Of a stretch of DNA of 64,000 bases, positions 1 through 10,099 are shown in pieces (position 1 is the first letter of the stretch; the number at the start of each line of letters is the position of its first letter). The position numbers and the translations under genes are program-made. Below the pieces are notes generated by a model, which ran no database searches, was not told the origin of the DNA, and was given only the letters and a program-made list of their open reading frames with translations. The stretch is from Strigamia acuminata (lineage: Eukaryota; Arthropoda; Chilopoda; Geophilomorpha; Linotaeniidae): NCBI GenBank assembly GCA_949358305.1, contig OX442314.1:37483211-37547210 (forward strand), in the 5' to 3' direction.

Positions 1-963
1 AAATTCGGGATTGTGGCGTCACATACTTCGACCTACAATCCCAGAACAAATCCCGTTGAGCGACTCAACAGGGACATTAAATATGCACTAAGCATATTCA
101 CTGACATCCACAATAGGTGGGATGAATACTTGAGGGAGATCGCGTTCAGCATACGAACAACAGTCTCGAGGACGAGAGATTTTTCTCCGGCCTACCTCAA
201 CTTCGCCCGAGAGCTACGAGTGCCTTGGGACCCACGAGTGGCAGAGTCGGTAAATGTGGTGGACCCAGAGAAACCACATGAGTATGTGTATAAATTGGAG
301 CAAACAATTTCAAACACATACAAGCATATGATGGCGCACATTTTTAACATGCGCGACCGCATTTTACAAGATAAAAGCGGTGGAAAATTCGTGAATTTCG
401 AGATCAATGATTTGGTGTGGAAAGATACACACACCCTCTCAAATGCAGCGAGAGGGATCACCGCCAGCTTGGCCGACAAGAGAGATGGACCGTATGTAAT
501 CATCGGCAAGCATGGCGGTAACGCGTATAAATTACGCAAGCTCGAGGACAACACCGAGCAAAAGTCGATCCAGGTACGAGAGTTAACTCCGTACATTCCG
601 GAATTCCCGCAAGAAATGTGGGCCAAGGGCCAAGTCAAGTCTAAAACTGACGGCCAAATCGTCGATACGTTCGCTGGCGAGTCGGAACAAGCACCGCCAA
701 GTGACAACGAGGAGTATTTCGACGCCCCTTCACCTCCGGTCAACGAGATCGTTGAATCCGTTCCGGATCCAATTTTGGTCGGGGGGGAAACAGGAGAAAC
801 TCCTGAAACAAACACAAAAAACACGGATAAAAAAGAAAACAATAATGAGGAGGTACAGACACAAAAAACAACAAAAAATATCGTACCTGCCTCGATCCGT
901 AACCTGCGACCAAAAAGAGATAATCCGTTTATAAAAGGCGGAAAGGTCGTAGGAAAGAAGTAA
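1..963 (+). CDS. Ty3/gypsy-class Pol, integrase C-terminal part (cut by window start)
   Basis: The frame is open from base 1, so the protein starts upstream of the window. The first residues (SHTSTYNPRTNPVERLNRDIK) are the end of an integrase core. The E of NPVER aligns with the catalytic glutamate of the intact element at 51.9-53.6 kb (NPTERANRDIK). A C-terminal DNA-binding region follows (NDLVWK near residue 138, then KRDGPYVIIGKHGGNAYKLRKL), matching the gypsy integrase C-terminal fold. The tail after about residue 210 is acidic, then Lys/Asn-rich and low complexity. The enzyme would join the cDNA copy of the element to host DNA in the nucleus. Similarity to the second gypsy element places both in one lineage. 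No internal break is seen. Confidence 0.9.
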   Translation, partial: KFGIVASHTSTYNPRTNPVERLNRDIKYALSIFTDIHNRWDEYLREIAFSIRTTVSRTRDFSPAYLNFARELRVPWDPRVAESVNVVDPEKPHEYVYKLEQTISNTYKHMMAHIFNMRDRILQDKSGGKFVNFEINDLVWKDTHTLSNAARGITASLADKRDGPYVIIGKHGGNAYKLRKLEDNTEQKSIQVRELTPYIPEFPQEMWAKGQVKSKTDGQIVDTFAGESEQAPPSDNEEYFDAPSPPVNEIVESVPDPILVGGETGETPETNTKNTDKKENNNEEVQTQKTTKNIVPASIRNLRPKRDNPFIKGGKVVGKK

Positions 964-2375
964 AATAAATTACGAGTCGATGGCGGCACTAAAAATAAAT
1001 TCTAATCGACCGATAGTGCAAGCCATCACGTTGCGAGACTCGAAGAAAATTTCGCTAAGTCCAACAAAGCGGATATCGGTCGAATTCGCGTCACGAGATG
1101 GCGTGGAAACGCGGGACCCGTAGCAAAATTATCGGCACGGGTCGGATACCGCGTGCAAAAGACCCCGTAGCAGCAATCGCGCACGGGAGTGAGAACAAAG
1201 GAGACCCGTAGCGTAACATGCGCACGGGTAGGTGCGCACTAGTCTCAAACACCCGGGTTCTGGAGTATATTACCCAGAATCCATCGCGATTACCTCGTGT
1301 TCACACGGACTTCCGCTTTTCACAGCTGATCGCTGCATTCGTGCGTGATCCTCGTTTTTAACGTTTTTATCGAGTTTTTTGAGATAGTTTTATCATCCTT
1401 TTTTCAATCGTGATTGAGCTTTTTGTGCGCGCTCCTCGCCATGGACGAGGAAGAGAACGACGTGCTTGCCATAGAGCACGAGGACGAGGAAAACTGGGAC
1501 CGCGATGTAAACCAAGTCCATCCCGATCAGGTAGAAGTCGGCATCGGCACATGAGAACTAGTTCCGTGCTGCTGAAGAAGAAATTTTGTTGACTAATACC
1601 TGACATGAGTGCTTTGCACTCACAATAGCGTATAATTAATTATTAACCGCGATCGCTCACACGATCGTATTTTTTTCTTGTTAATTTGTTTTCGGGGTGC
1701 GAGCGCAGACTTCAAGTCGCCTCGCGTCTCGAAAATTCCTCATGACTTGAGTCACGAGCGAGACAATGGGCTCGAGCCATAAATAATTTTATGACAAGGG
1801 GAGAATATTCTGTAAAAGAATATTTTTCTCCACAAGTAATTTGACGCATCGAATTGATGCAACTTAACATTCGTACGATGAATTTTTCGGTGTGTTGGAT
1901 AAATTTAATTTGACTTTAACTTTTTTAAAAATTAGACAAAGTCCGACTTCGGAATAATTCTTTATTAGATTTATTTATTTAATAAAATTTCGACAAGCAC
2001 ATTTATTGTGCAATTTTAGTAATGATTTACACCCGACGAATTCTTTTTACGAATGACTGATAATTATTAATTTAATTATTAGTAATGTTCTAATTAACGT
2101 TAGAATTAATTTAAAGTAAAAATCTGATGATAAAAATCCGGATTAAAGGCTCGATTCCGTCTCGCTGTGCGTTTTGGACATGAGACAGATTTTTCACGTG
2201 ATGACTTCTCTTTTTCTATCCGACGAGGGACAATTCGTCCTACGTTTGCACCGATAGACAGGAATCGGTCTCGACGGACGGCTGCACGTATTGGCAACGT
2301 CCCTCGAAACCAACCATTTATCTACGTATTTAAATATTAACTTTTTATTAATTGTTTATTTCTCCATCCTTCCAG
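964..2375 (+). other. Spacer between pol and third ORF of the first gypsy-class element
   Basis: No convincing gene lies here. It holds three tandem bulged hairpins, a purine-rich tract near 1794 (GACAAGGGGAGAATA) that could be an internal polypurine tract, AT-rich DNA from about 1850, and a pyrimidine-rich stretch ending in a splice acceptor just before the next ORF. The intact gypsy element at 50.9-51.9 kb has a spacer of similar size in the same place. Confidence 0.6.
1115..1229 (+). repeat. Three tandem bulged hairpins
   Basis: Three copies of the same small stem-loop lie at 1115-1143, 1164-1187 and 1204-1229. Each has the 5' arm CCCGTAGC and the 3' arm GCACGGG, so CCCGT and GC pair around a one-base A bulge. 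The loops differ in sequence and in length (about 7-11 nt), and flanking bases extend the first and third stems (GACCCGT/ACGGGTC and ACCCGT/ACGGGT). Conserved stems with free loops suggest an RNA-level element in the genomic transcript. The role is unknown. Confidence 0.6.
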
Positions 2376-2376
2376 A
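2346..2376 (+). promoter_or_regulatory. Predicted 3' splice site abutting the ATG of the third ORF
   Basis: A pyrimidine-rich stretch (TTTATTTCTCCATCCTTCCAG) ends in AG directly before ATG at 2376. This arrangement would let a spliced subgenomic RNA begin translation of the third ORF, as errantiviruses do for env. The second gypsy element has the same AG|ATG layout. The donor site is not in the window. Confidence 0.5.
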
Positions 2377-5141
2377 TGGCACTACGTAAAACATGGGGAC
2401 CATTAGACCCCGCTTGCATCACTCGTGGCGGGATATTTCGAGGCGCGCTGCCCGATTTTTACCGACGATGTTTCGGCGAAGACGCCGACCCTTGGCGCCT
2501 GCGAATACTACATTCCCGATGCATCGCCCGACGTTGGGTACGAGACTGCACGCTCCTGGATACGTTCCCGGAGGGAATGCGCGAAGGCATCGCCACAGAG
2601 TTAGCTCGTGACGATGACCCGAAATCGCCGATTTTCCACCCCGGATTGTCAAGTCAGTACACTGGCAACCCGGCGGAGGAACACGTGCTGCATGCGTGGC
2701 GAGCAGCCGAGACAGAAGAGGCCCGTGAGGCCATCTACCAGCATTATAGACAACAGCTGGTGGATACCGCTACGGCAGTGGCCGAGCGCATCCTCCAAAA
2801 CGAGGGGATGACCGCGGATGATATTCATCTGTGGTTTGAGAGGCTGCGATTGGGAGAGAGTACGCCCCAGTGGAGACCTCGGATGGGAATTTTGACGTCC
2901 CAAGCCGAGATGTGGCAGCTCCACTACCTGGGGATTTTGGGGCCCAAGAGCAGCTACCCGCGGAAGCGCAAGCGCTCCAAAGGCGCCGGGGACAGCCAGT
3001 CGCGTTCCCCAGCGACAACCAAGAAGCAGCGTGTCGCTCAAAACACGACTGAAGGCAACGAAGCTGGGCCATCCACTAGTACGGTGCGTGACCCTTCGCA
3101 GTATTCCCGACCGCGAATTTTCATAAACCGTCAGATTAAAGACGGTAAGGAGTGCAAGGAGGTTTGGATGTCTGGTGACGAAGAGCGAGTCTCTCGTCCC
3201 AGCACTTCTAGACGTCCGCTGACTCATCGCGAGCAGCGGAAAAAAGATCGCAAAGAGCGATACTTCGCGAGGTGCGAAGCTCGGGGCCGTCCCATCCCCG
3301 AACCCGCCTACGCCTCCAAGAGAGCGGGTCGACGAGGTGGTAGCCAGTCAGGTGAGCGAAACGTCCCAGCGGCAGATACGCGGGACCTTCGCGAGATTCT
3401 GACTCAGATGAAGCGGACGAAACTGACACGTTTCGATCCCGCGATGAAACACGCCAGGAAGATGGGTGTTGTCACCGACGGGAAGGTGACCCCACACGAG
3501 GTGGCAAGGTGGCTCGCAGACTACATTAATTCGCGACCACGACCCGATGGCATGCCAACCGCCATCGTGCAGCCTTCAGGCTCCGGACAACATCTCCCGG
3601 CGCTCCAAGTCGCAATGACTGGAGTGCAGACGACGGAGACGCCACCACCGCCGACGCAGCCAACACCACCGCTGCCGACGCCGACGCTGCCGACCAAGAC
3701 GCAGCCGCCTCCGAACCTGCCGCCGCCGTCGTTGTTGAATTCGAGCGATCCGCCGGATTTACCCACCGACCGCTCAGTCCCTCTCCCCGTTGGACAGAGC
3801 ATTGCGCAGGAATGTCGAGCCAATTTGACCGGCATTTACAGGCCGAGCCAACCCCGATCCGGTTCCTCGGCCCTGTTTTTCGAGAGGCGAGACGAAGAAG
3901 CGCGACTCGCGAGAGAAGCCGCCAATCCGACTATCTCCGAGCTCTCAGCGTTTCGCTTCGTGATGGAAGACCCAAGAGTCTCCGCGCCCGCCTTGCGAGG
4001 TGTGGATCAGGCCCAGCGATATTTCATCGAATGGGCAACGGCGATGATGAGTAAGCTCTCGTGTGCCTTCACTGCGGATTCGGAGCGATCGAATCCAGTG
4101 AATCGTCGCAGCCTACAGCTATCATTGACCAAGGTCATGATGCAGCTGCTAACCCCAGCACTCTTCGGAGAAGGGCGTCAGGCGATGGCCGCATGGTCTG
4201 TCGTGGACAGAGAGGGTGTACAGGTTCCCCGTGCACTCCTCGCAGAGTGGAGCTCCATTCTGCCCGACCCTGTGTTGACTCGGTACGAGCTAACCAGGGA
4301 TGTGGTAAACCCCGAATTTGAGGGGTACAAGTTGCGAAGCACGGCGTTTCGTTATACCTCCGCCACCTGGACAGCGGCGCCTACCCAACAACTGCGCGCC
4401 TTGACCATCCAGACGGAAGAATCGGCAGAGGATGTAGACATGGTGATCTCGCCGACGAGCGGAGTTCCGATTCCGCCACCGATGCCTGCGGAGATATCCC
4501 CGCAAGGACCCGCCCTGTTCGAAGTGGCGGGTAAACCAAAGCGCTTGCTGTGCCGAACGCCACCCGTCAGGTCTGTCGAGCAAACGAAGCCGACACCGCC
4601 CGGGACCTCACCGGCCCGAGCGGCGACAACAACGCCAGCAGTGATTCCCGCGGCCACCCAGAAGCCGACGCCGGCACCACCTCCACCAGACTATTATGGG
4701 CGAATCATCGACGAGTTTCCCCATCTGTCGATGACGACGGCGACCAGGAGGTTTATCCTCGCGCAGCGGGACAAAGGCAAATCGGTCTTCATCTGGCTTC
4801 ACAACCAGATCCGGAAGACTAAAGACCTCATCTTCCACCAGAGGTTGCTGAGAGCCCACCGTGCGCCAGTGACGCCAGCGGAAGCCAATGCCATCCGGCA
4901 TACGAACACCGGCTTCTCCGCCTACATCCCGAGCGTTTGGTTGCACGAGAGGACGCGTGCCCCGCATGAGCCAGTTGACGGCCATGCATTATGTTTCATT
5001 ACGGAGCATGAGGACCCCCGTGATCGGTCCTCGGCGCTAGTAGGCGATCTACGCGCGCCACCCGGCACTCAACCGCCTGTCCCTGGAGTGAGTTACGCCC
5101 AGGTGACGGACTCAGTGTCGGGTCCCCCAGGAAAGAAGTGA
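2376..5141 (+). CDS. Third ORF of the first gypsy-class element, unknown 921-aa protein
   Basis: A long uninterrupted frame sits between pol and the 3' LTR, the place env occupies in errantiviruses. I see no signal peptide, no membrane segment and no zinc knuckle, so it looks like neither Env nor Gag. The N-terminal 200 residues are globular and Arg-rich. A basic Lys/Arg stretch follows (KRKRSKGAGDSQSRS near 200) and then an Arg/Glu-rich charged part. A Pro/Thr linker covers about residues 425-465 (PPPPTQPTPPLPTPT). A second globular block runs from about 510 to 690, followed by another Pro-rich linker and a third block near the end (SVFIWLHNQIRKTKD). ATG at 2376 was chosen because it follows the splice acceptor; the frame is open a little further upstream. 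GC content is clearly higher than in the flanking spacer. The function is not recognised. Confidence 0.65.
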   Translation: MALRKTWGPLDPACITRGGIFRGALPDFYRRCFGEDADPWRLRILHSRCIARRWVRDCTLLDTFPEGMREGIATELARDDDPKSPIFHPGLSSQYTGNPAEEHVLHAWRAAETEEAREAIYQHYRQQLVDTATAVAERILQNEGMTADDIHLWFERLRLGESTPQWRPRMGILTSQAEMWQLHYLGILGPKSSYPRKRKRSKGAGDSQSRSPATTKKQRVAQNTTEGNEAGPSTSTVRDPSQYSRPRIFINRQIKDGKECKEVWMSGDEERVSRPSTSRRPLTHREQRKKDRKERYFARCEARGRPIPEPAYASKRAGRRGGSQSGERNVPAADTRDLREILTQMKRTKLTRFDPAMKHARKMGVVTDGKVTPHEVARWLADYINSRPRPDGMPTAIVQPSGSGQHLPALQVAMTGVQTTETPPPPTQPTPPLPTPTLPTKTQPPPNLPPPSLLNSSDPPDLPTDRSVPLPVGQSIAQECRANLTGIYRPSQPRSGSSALFFERRDEEARLAREAANPTISELSAFRFVMEDPRVSAPALRGVDQAQRYFIEWATAMMSKLSCAFTADSERSNPVNRRSLQLSLTKVMMQLLTPALFGEGRQAMAAWSVVDREGVQVPRALLAEWSSILPDPVLTRYELTRDVVNPEFEGYKLRSTAFRYTSATWTAAPTQQLRALTIQTEESAEDVDMVISPTSGVPIPPPMPAEISPQGPALFEVAGKPKRLLCRTPPVRSVEQTKPTPPGTSPARAATTTPAVIPAATQKPTPAPPPPDYYGRIIDEFPHLSMTTATRRFILAQRDKGKSVFIWLHNQIRKTKDLIFHQRLLRAHRAPVTPAEANAIRHTNTGFSAYIPSVWLHERTRAPHEPVDGHALCFITEHEDPRDRSSALVGDLRAPPGTQPPVPGVSYAQVTDSVSGPPGKK

Positions 5142-5166
5142 TCGCTCAGCCCCACGGTCTGAGCTC

Positions 5167-5177
5167 GGAGGGGGAAG
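5167..5177 (+). other. Polypurine tract of the first gypsy-class element
   Basis: GGAGGGGGAAG lies directly before TGTTGTGACC, the presumed LTR start. A purine run abutting a TG boundary is the usual primer site for plus-strand DNA synthesis. Confidence 0.7.
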
Positions 5178-6196
5178 TGTTGTGACCCGACTGGACCGGG
5201 GTCAACGAAGAGTTTCTCTCGTGACCTCGTTTCGGGTGTAAGGGGAGCCGCAAGCGCGTCTCCCTTCCCTCAGTGCATTGACATCTAGTCAATGGACAGG
5301 CGTCTGCCCTGAGGGAGTGGGGATGGCTCGTCCACCCCACCATTGGGTGATTCCGGTCACCTGTCAACCCCGCTTTGTGCAAAGGAATGTGCCTTGCACT
5401 GAGCGGGCAGAACCAACACAACCATCAAACGAGAAACACACGTAAACCCGTCGTCCTACAAGATCAGGCCCAAGTAAATATACTGGGATTGACCAAGGAC
5501 AAAGGACAATTTACCGTGAGTACGTTTGGTCAGTGTCAAACTCCGCAGAGTAACCTGCGAGATAAGATTACCACACTATTTTAGCACACCAGCTAGAAAT
5601 AGTAAAAACCACTCCAGTTTAGCGAGTTGTGCAGACAAACGGTCGCACAAGCCTAAACTGCAGTAAAACCACGACGAGCGTTCCCGCCGCTGTGTGACCG
5701 CCGGGAGCCAGAAGAGTCCGCCGCTGTGTGATCGCCGGACACCACACAAAAACCTAGACAACAGCCCGAAGTAAGCCTTTTAACTAAGCATTCACTCGCG
5801 CCCGACCAGCGTGAGCCCGAAGGACCAGCCAGAGACGAGCCGAGGACGCCATATTGCCACGCCGGCCCAAGACGACACCACGTTGCCACAACGAGGACGC
5901 CATCTTGGACACGACCGAGACAACAGACGACCTCGCCGATTCCAGCCAGCTTTCATCATACCTTTACCTTTCCATTTCCCTTCACCCATTCCGATTTACC
6001 TTTTACCTACCTTTTATATATATATATATATAAGATATATCTGTACATTGTCCCACAGAATAAATCTATATTATATTTTACCTTTTATATCTGTGTAATC
6101 ATTTCTTTGGGTAAACCGCTTGAGCAAAGCGGTAGTGAGTTAGTCGAATTAAGTAATCAACCCACGAGTTAGCGACGGTTAGAGTTGAGCGCGACA
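5178..6196 (+). mobile_element. 3' LTR of the first gypsy-class element (right end approximate)
   Basis: The left end is set by the polypurine tract followed by TGTTGTGACC. The sequence holds a paired GCCGCTGTGTGA(C/T)CGCCGG motif near 5690 and 5718, a short (TA)n run near 6016-6031 and an AATAAA polyadenylation signal near 6059. The right end is placed at GCGACA because LTRs end in CA. The 5' LTR lies outside the window, so this edge is a guess. Confidence 0.5.
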
Positions 6197-6476
6197 CCTT
6201 CTCTCTGATATAGTTTGTAAAAGTGAAAACGTGACTCTTTGCATGAATTTGATACAATGCATGTGGTATTTTCTGTACGCTCCTTTCTTGTTGATGCCAT
6301 GGACAAATCTTTAGCGCATTATTTTGGTTTTGGATTTTCTTTAACGTCCTCTCTGTTGGCATTACGTTTACGAGGTTGAACTTGCCGTCTCTCACACGTT
6401 CCTTAATTTGAGGATGGCACGTATGCCGTGATTCTTGTTTGTGAATTGCACCTCTCTTTTCTTTGCATTTTTGCAC

Positions 6477-6953
6477 ATGGTCCTAGTTCCGGATATGGAC
6501 TATGTTTGGAAGTCCCACAACGGACTATCAGCTCTGGTGAACGGAAGCGGATGGATTATTAATTCAAGAGGCAAAGATAAGGAAGAATATCCAGAAAGCA
6601 ATTGCGCCAGCAAAGAGGGAGTCGTTCCAAGACCGAACGTCATGTTTCCATCTCCTATTCGGGTATACCGAGTGGAGTTGAACATGGCGCGTCGGGTGGA
6701 GTCATTGGGTTTCGTGCTCAATTACGAGCAATTACCGGAAAACGAGGTCGCATTCACGGCGTTAGGTAACACACCGATACTCGTGAGAAACTTCGAAATG
6801 GCCGCTTTAGGGGATTTAGAACCGGGATGTAATTCGTGGACATATGGGATTGTTGTAGATTTTTATTTACGACTGGTGGAAAACCAATATCGATTCGTGG
6901 AGGCATTTCAATTCGATTGGGTCTACAAAATGATTGACTCCTCGAGCTCTTAA
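6477..6953 (+). pseudogene. Fragment of a transposon-borne protein with an Ulp1-like protease start
   Basis: A 158-aa frame whose second half is clearly homologous to the frameshifted coding region near 14.9-15.1 kb. Both share A-x-(T)-x-(G)N-x-PI-x-V, then MAAL, then (E/D)PG-x-x-SW, followed by V-x-FYL. The last part resembles the N-terminal signature of Ulp1/SENP (family C48) proteases, W-x-x-(D)-x-x-I-x-FYL-x-L. The piece ends before the catalytic His, Asp and Cys, so it is truncated. The N-terminal part is not recognised. ATG at 6477 was taken as start; an in-frame TTG lies upstream. It is probably part of a decayed self-mobilising element rather than a host gene. Confidence 0.5.
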
Positions 6954-7235
6954 CTGACTCCTATCGCCTAGTGTATATAGCGATAGTAGTTCAGGCTCTC
7001 CACATGACAAACACATCATCCTTATTTATTTGATTTAAGAGTAGGTTTAGTTTTACTTTGATTTAGATTTATATAATTTAGAGAATCAAACACAATGTAA
7101 TTGCATTTGATGATTTATAACCGGACATTTGCGCTTAGCAAATATCCGACTTCTTTTAAGAATAAAGTGTGAAGTTTTCGGGAACGCACGACAAGGCAAC
7201 GCGCGTCACCAGTGCTAACAAAATTCCACCACTAG
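6954..7235. other. Intergenic DNA, no gene seen
   Basis: AT-rich DNA with AATAAA near 7163 and a GC-richer patch near 7185-7215. Nothing else recognisable. Confidence 0.5.
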
Positions 7236-8330
7236 GATTTGAAAAAGATTTCCATTCAATTTTTTTACGAGGAAGGCGAATGCATCTACATGCAATAACA
7301 CTCATCAGGTAAAGATGTGAGGTTTTTTTGGACAGAGAAACAACAAGTGGCCATCAAGTTGATTAAAAACGAATTAAAATCGAGTGAATGGTTGAGTAAT
7401 TTTAGGAGGGATGTGGAAACCATGTTGCAAGTTGATGCGTCTTATGAGGGAGCAAATGCAAAGAAAATGAGAAAAAATAAGAATAGGAGACCTCAAATAA
7501 ATTTGTCGAGTCCCGCAAGTGACCAAATGACCACTCTAGAATACAGAGAACTGACAATGTGATTCAAAAACAAGCGCAAGAAAATGTAATTGCAACATTC
7601 ATGGAGGAATGCAGTCTTACAATACCAAAAGATGTAAATGCCGCACACATTTAGGAATGCGGGCCTACAATACAAGCGCGTAAAAACTCCCACAACCACA
7701 TAAGAATGCGGGCTTTCAGAAAAAAATCGTGTAAAAGCCACTTTCATGTCGGAAATGTGGGTTTACAATACAAGAAAGATTCTGATAAGAAAGAAAAATG
7801 AAAAAAACGAAACAAATCGAATAAATAATTGACTGAGCTGGCGTGCGGCTCGAACGACTTAAGTTGGCGGGCCTTTGTAATTTGAATGATTTGATCAAAG
7901 AGATCATCGTTACATTTTATCACCGGATGATAAAATAAATAAAAATATGACAATTTGGCGAAATATTAAAAGAATAGACCTTCAACACGGATCCGAGAAA
8001 ATGCAAATTTAACACGAAACATTGCGATCGGAATGAAATAAAGGTAAACTTACAAAATACTTTCACGCATATTGAAGAAGCAGATAATTTTCACAGAGAA
8101 TAACCGAATTCGAACTGAAAATCCAGTTCAAACATCGCCTTCAACGAACCAAACCGGCGACGAAGCAAACGTGGCGAGCGGAACAAAGACACAATTCATT
8201 CTACGGGGTCTACAGTTTTTAAACACGGATAATTATTTACGAGTAGAACGAATCTTCGATGCTGAAGACTTAAAACGTCACGACAAGATCAAATGACGAT
8301 TGCGTCATGTAAAAGTTGGTCATTTTCAAA
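7236..8330 (+). repeat. Dispersed repeat family, copy 1
   Basis: This block recurs at 25.7-26.9 kb and, split by the copia insertion, at 39.3-40.2 plus 44.6-45.0 kb. In order it holds a short frame (7317-7562) whose FFWTEKQQVAIKLIKNEL and LQVDAS resemble the reverse transcriptase/RNase H junction of a gypsy Pol, then four tandem units of about 49 bp (roughly 7585-7785), then a block ending in a short frame (NVASGTKTQFILRGLQFLN; stop at 8294-8296). All frames are short and broken. It is probably a composite, non-autonomous repeat that spread after decay of a gypsy-derived segment. Confidence 0.65.
7585..7785 (+). repeat. Four tandem ~49-bp units inside the dispersed repeat
   Basis: Each unit runs roughly GTAAATGC, a CA-rich middle, GGAATGCGGGC, then TACAATAC. 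The same array occurs at 26.15-26.35 and 39.77-39.96 kb, so it is a fixed part of the family. Spacing and periodicity recall decayed C2H2 zinc-finger coding units, but stops break any long frame, so I do not claim that. Confidence 0.55.
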
Positions 8331-9298
8331 ATTGAAAAAATAAAATTGTCTAGGAAAATGGATTAAACAATCTTATTTAACTTATAGAATTTAAATAAAC
8401 TAATTAATAACTTTTAGTTATCTTACTTCACCTTGTTTTTCCTGGAATATTTTCTTTTAGGCTATTTCTGAAATGTTATCTTTTCAGGATTCTGCATTCG
8501 CTTTGTGATGGCTACAGTGTGTTAGAAATAAATTGATGTAACCCAGAAGAAAGCGCATCAAAATTGGAGAAATTCCATGAGTATTTTGATTAAAAATCTG
8601 AATTGGCTTAAAAGGGGCAAAACAATTATGTAATAGTCGCAGGATGTTACCCCTGAGGTTCCGTGGGAAGCACATCGAAAACACTCTTACAGGAAATGCT
8701 ACTTCCTGTAAAATGAGGGTTTCTCCCCAGTATGAACCTGACTATGAAACCAACAACTTATCACTGTTAAAAAAACACAAAAATCTTTTACTATTGAATA
8801 CCAAGTTATTTGGAGCCACAACAAGGATCCTCTGTCTGAAATAATCAGCCAGATTATTTCATGCATTTCAGTGGTAATTGTCTTTTCCCCAAAAAAGACA
8901 GGCAGTGTTTAAAGAAGGAAGCTTAGTCCGTCCCAAACGTCGACGCCAGGTTCACTGACGCAACCGTGAGTACGATTGATTGGAACGAACTTCACCGCTG
9001 CCGAAGTGGAACTTATTCGTGACAAGAATCCCTGTGCATTGATCTGATTTCCATTTCGTAAACCATTTCAACGAACGAAGAGATTCCGTTAGAACCTATC
9101 TCCGAATCCATAGTCGAGTCCAGAGACGAGGCGCGAGTGCGTTTCGATATCGAAGTCGGGCAAGAAAACCTGCATTGTAAAATTGTTTTTTTTATTCTCT
9201 GTAAATTATCAAAAGTTGTGATAATCTATTTCATATTATTACCAATTATGCTCATTGTAAATTATGTCAAGTTCTGATATTATTTCCATTACCGGAGA
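8331..9298. other. Intergenic DNA with no clear gene
   Basis: Only short frames without recognisable motifs. About 80 bp at 9214-9295 (TAATCTATTTxATATTATTACCA...) match 46108-46195 and directly precede a LINE fragment here, so they are probably part of a LINE or another dispersed repeat. Confidence 0.4.
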
Positions 9299-9430
9299 GC
9301 GATACTTCCTATGATTCTGTACGCAGCAGAGGTCTGGGGACACAGAGCGGCCCCCTCGCATTCAGTTAGGCGCTTGGATGCCACTGACCGGGGTTTCCTG
9401 TTATCAATAACATGCAAACATAACACGTAA
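9299..9430 (+). pseudogene. Non-LTR retrotransposon (LINE) reverse transcriptase fragment
   Basis: The frame reads ILPMILYAAEVWGHRA and later RRLDATDRGFLLSIT. The (I/V)LY-x-AE-x-WG motif, followed about 15 residues on by a L-x-x-x-(D/Q)R-x-FL-x-I motif, is typical of the region after the reverse transcriptase in Jockey/R1/I-type LINEs. Only about 43 codons survive before a stop. Confidence 0.6.
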
Positions 9431-9634
9431 GAACACATCTCTATTCACTACAAATTATATAAATTATATAAAATGTATAAATTAACTATTTACAGGTGTC
9501 TTATTTGTAATGAACATTTCTTCATCTCTGTTGGAGACGTATTAGCCGTATGTTTTCATTGCAGTAATCAATCGCATGCGGTAAGTTGAAAAACTTTACT
9601 AAAAAAAAAAAAAAAAACCCTAATTTTTAATTTT

Positions 9635-10099
9635 ATGGAGGCAAGTCGAAACGGCGCGGCTGGACTATTTCCGGCAGGATCAACCGGCCCACAAACAATA
9701 ACGCCAAGACTGTTCGACCCACCAGCAGCCGCGCAAAGACTATTTGAGCCACAAACATTAGCACCAAGACTATTTGCGCCACAAACATTTGCTCCGAGAC
9801 TATTCGCGGCACAAACATTCGCTCCGAGGCTATTTGTGCCACCAACCTTTCCTGCACCAAGACACTTCGTGCCACCAACAAACGCAACATTAACGCCACC
9901 AACATTAGCGCCACCAACATTAGAGCCACCAAGATTAGCGCCACCAAGATTAACCTACGCTGACATTGCAACAACGATATTCGGACATTTCTTTTGTGGC
10001 ATGTTCATTGGCGGAGATACAAATCCCATCGTTACAATTAGTCGTACTTTGGATGGAAAAATTGCCTTTTGTTCTGTAATTTCATTAATTTTATTCTAA
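9635..10099 (+). CDS. Hypothetical protein with PRLF decapeptide repeats
   Basis: A 154-aa frame with ATG start. About residues 20-75 are a chain of near-identical 10-11 residue units of the form (A)PRLFxPxTxA, followed by shorter five-residue units such as APPTL and APPRL up to about residue 105. The last 45 residues (YADIATTIFGHFFCGMFIGGD and on) are not repetitive and are mildly hydrophobic. An A-run and AT-rich DNA precede the start. I recognise no family. The frame may be a minisatellite that happens to be open, because the antisense strand is also open as Leu/Val repeats, or a real low-complexity protein. No splice sites are evident. Confidence 0.35.
   Translation: MEASRNGAAGLFPAGSTGPQTITPRLFDPPAAAQRLFEPQTLAPRLFAPQTFAPRLFAAQTFAPRLFVPPTFPAPRHFVPPTNATLTPPTLAPPTLEPPRLAPPRLTYADIATTIFGHFFCGMFIGGDTNPIVTISRTLDGKIAFCSVISLILF
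9695..9955 (+). repeat. Coding-phase minisatellite (30-bp then 15-bp units)
   Basis: Units of about 30 bp with the core CCAAGACTATTTGCGCC are followed by units of about 15 bp with the core CCACCAACATTAGCG. The period is a multiple of three, so the frame is kept throughout. Confidence 0.7.

Noticed and set aside
192-989. Minus-strand 265-aa frame over the first integrase
   Set aside because: Shadow of the pol frame, without motifs of its own.
2376-5141. Reading the 921-aa ORF as the Gag of a separate element
   Set aside because: It has no zinc knuckle or capsid motif, is followed at once by a polypurine tract and LTR, and no pol follows.
7585-7785. C2H2 zinc-finger gene
   Set aside because: The 49-bp period is shorter than the 84-bp finger period and stops interrupt every frame; kept only as a tandem repeat.
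9633-9974. Minus-strand Leu/Val-rich frame opposite the PRLF ORF
   Set aside because: It is the mirror of a minisatellite; the repeat period keeps both strands open.
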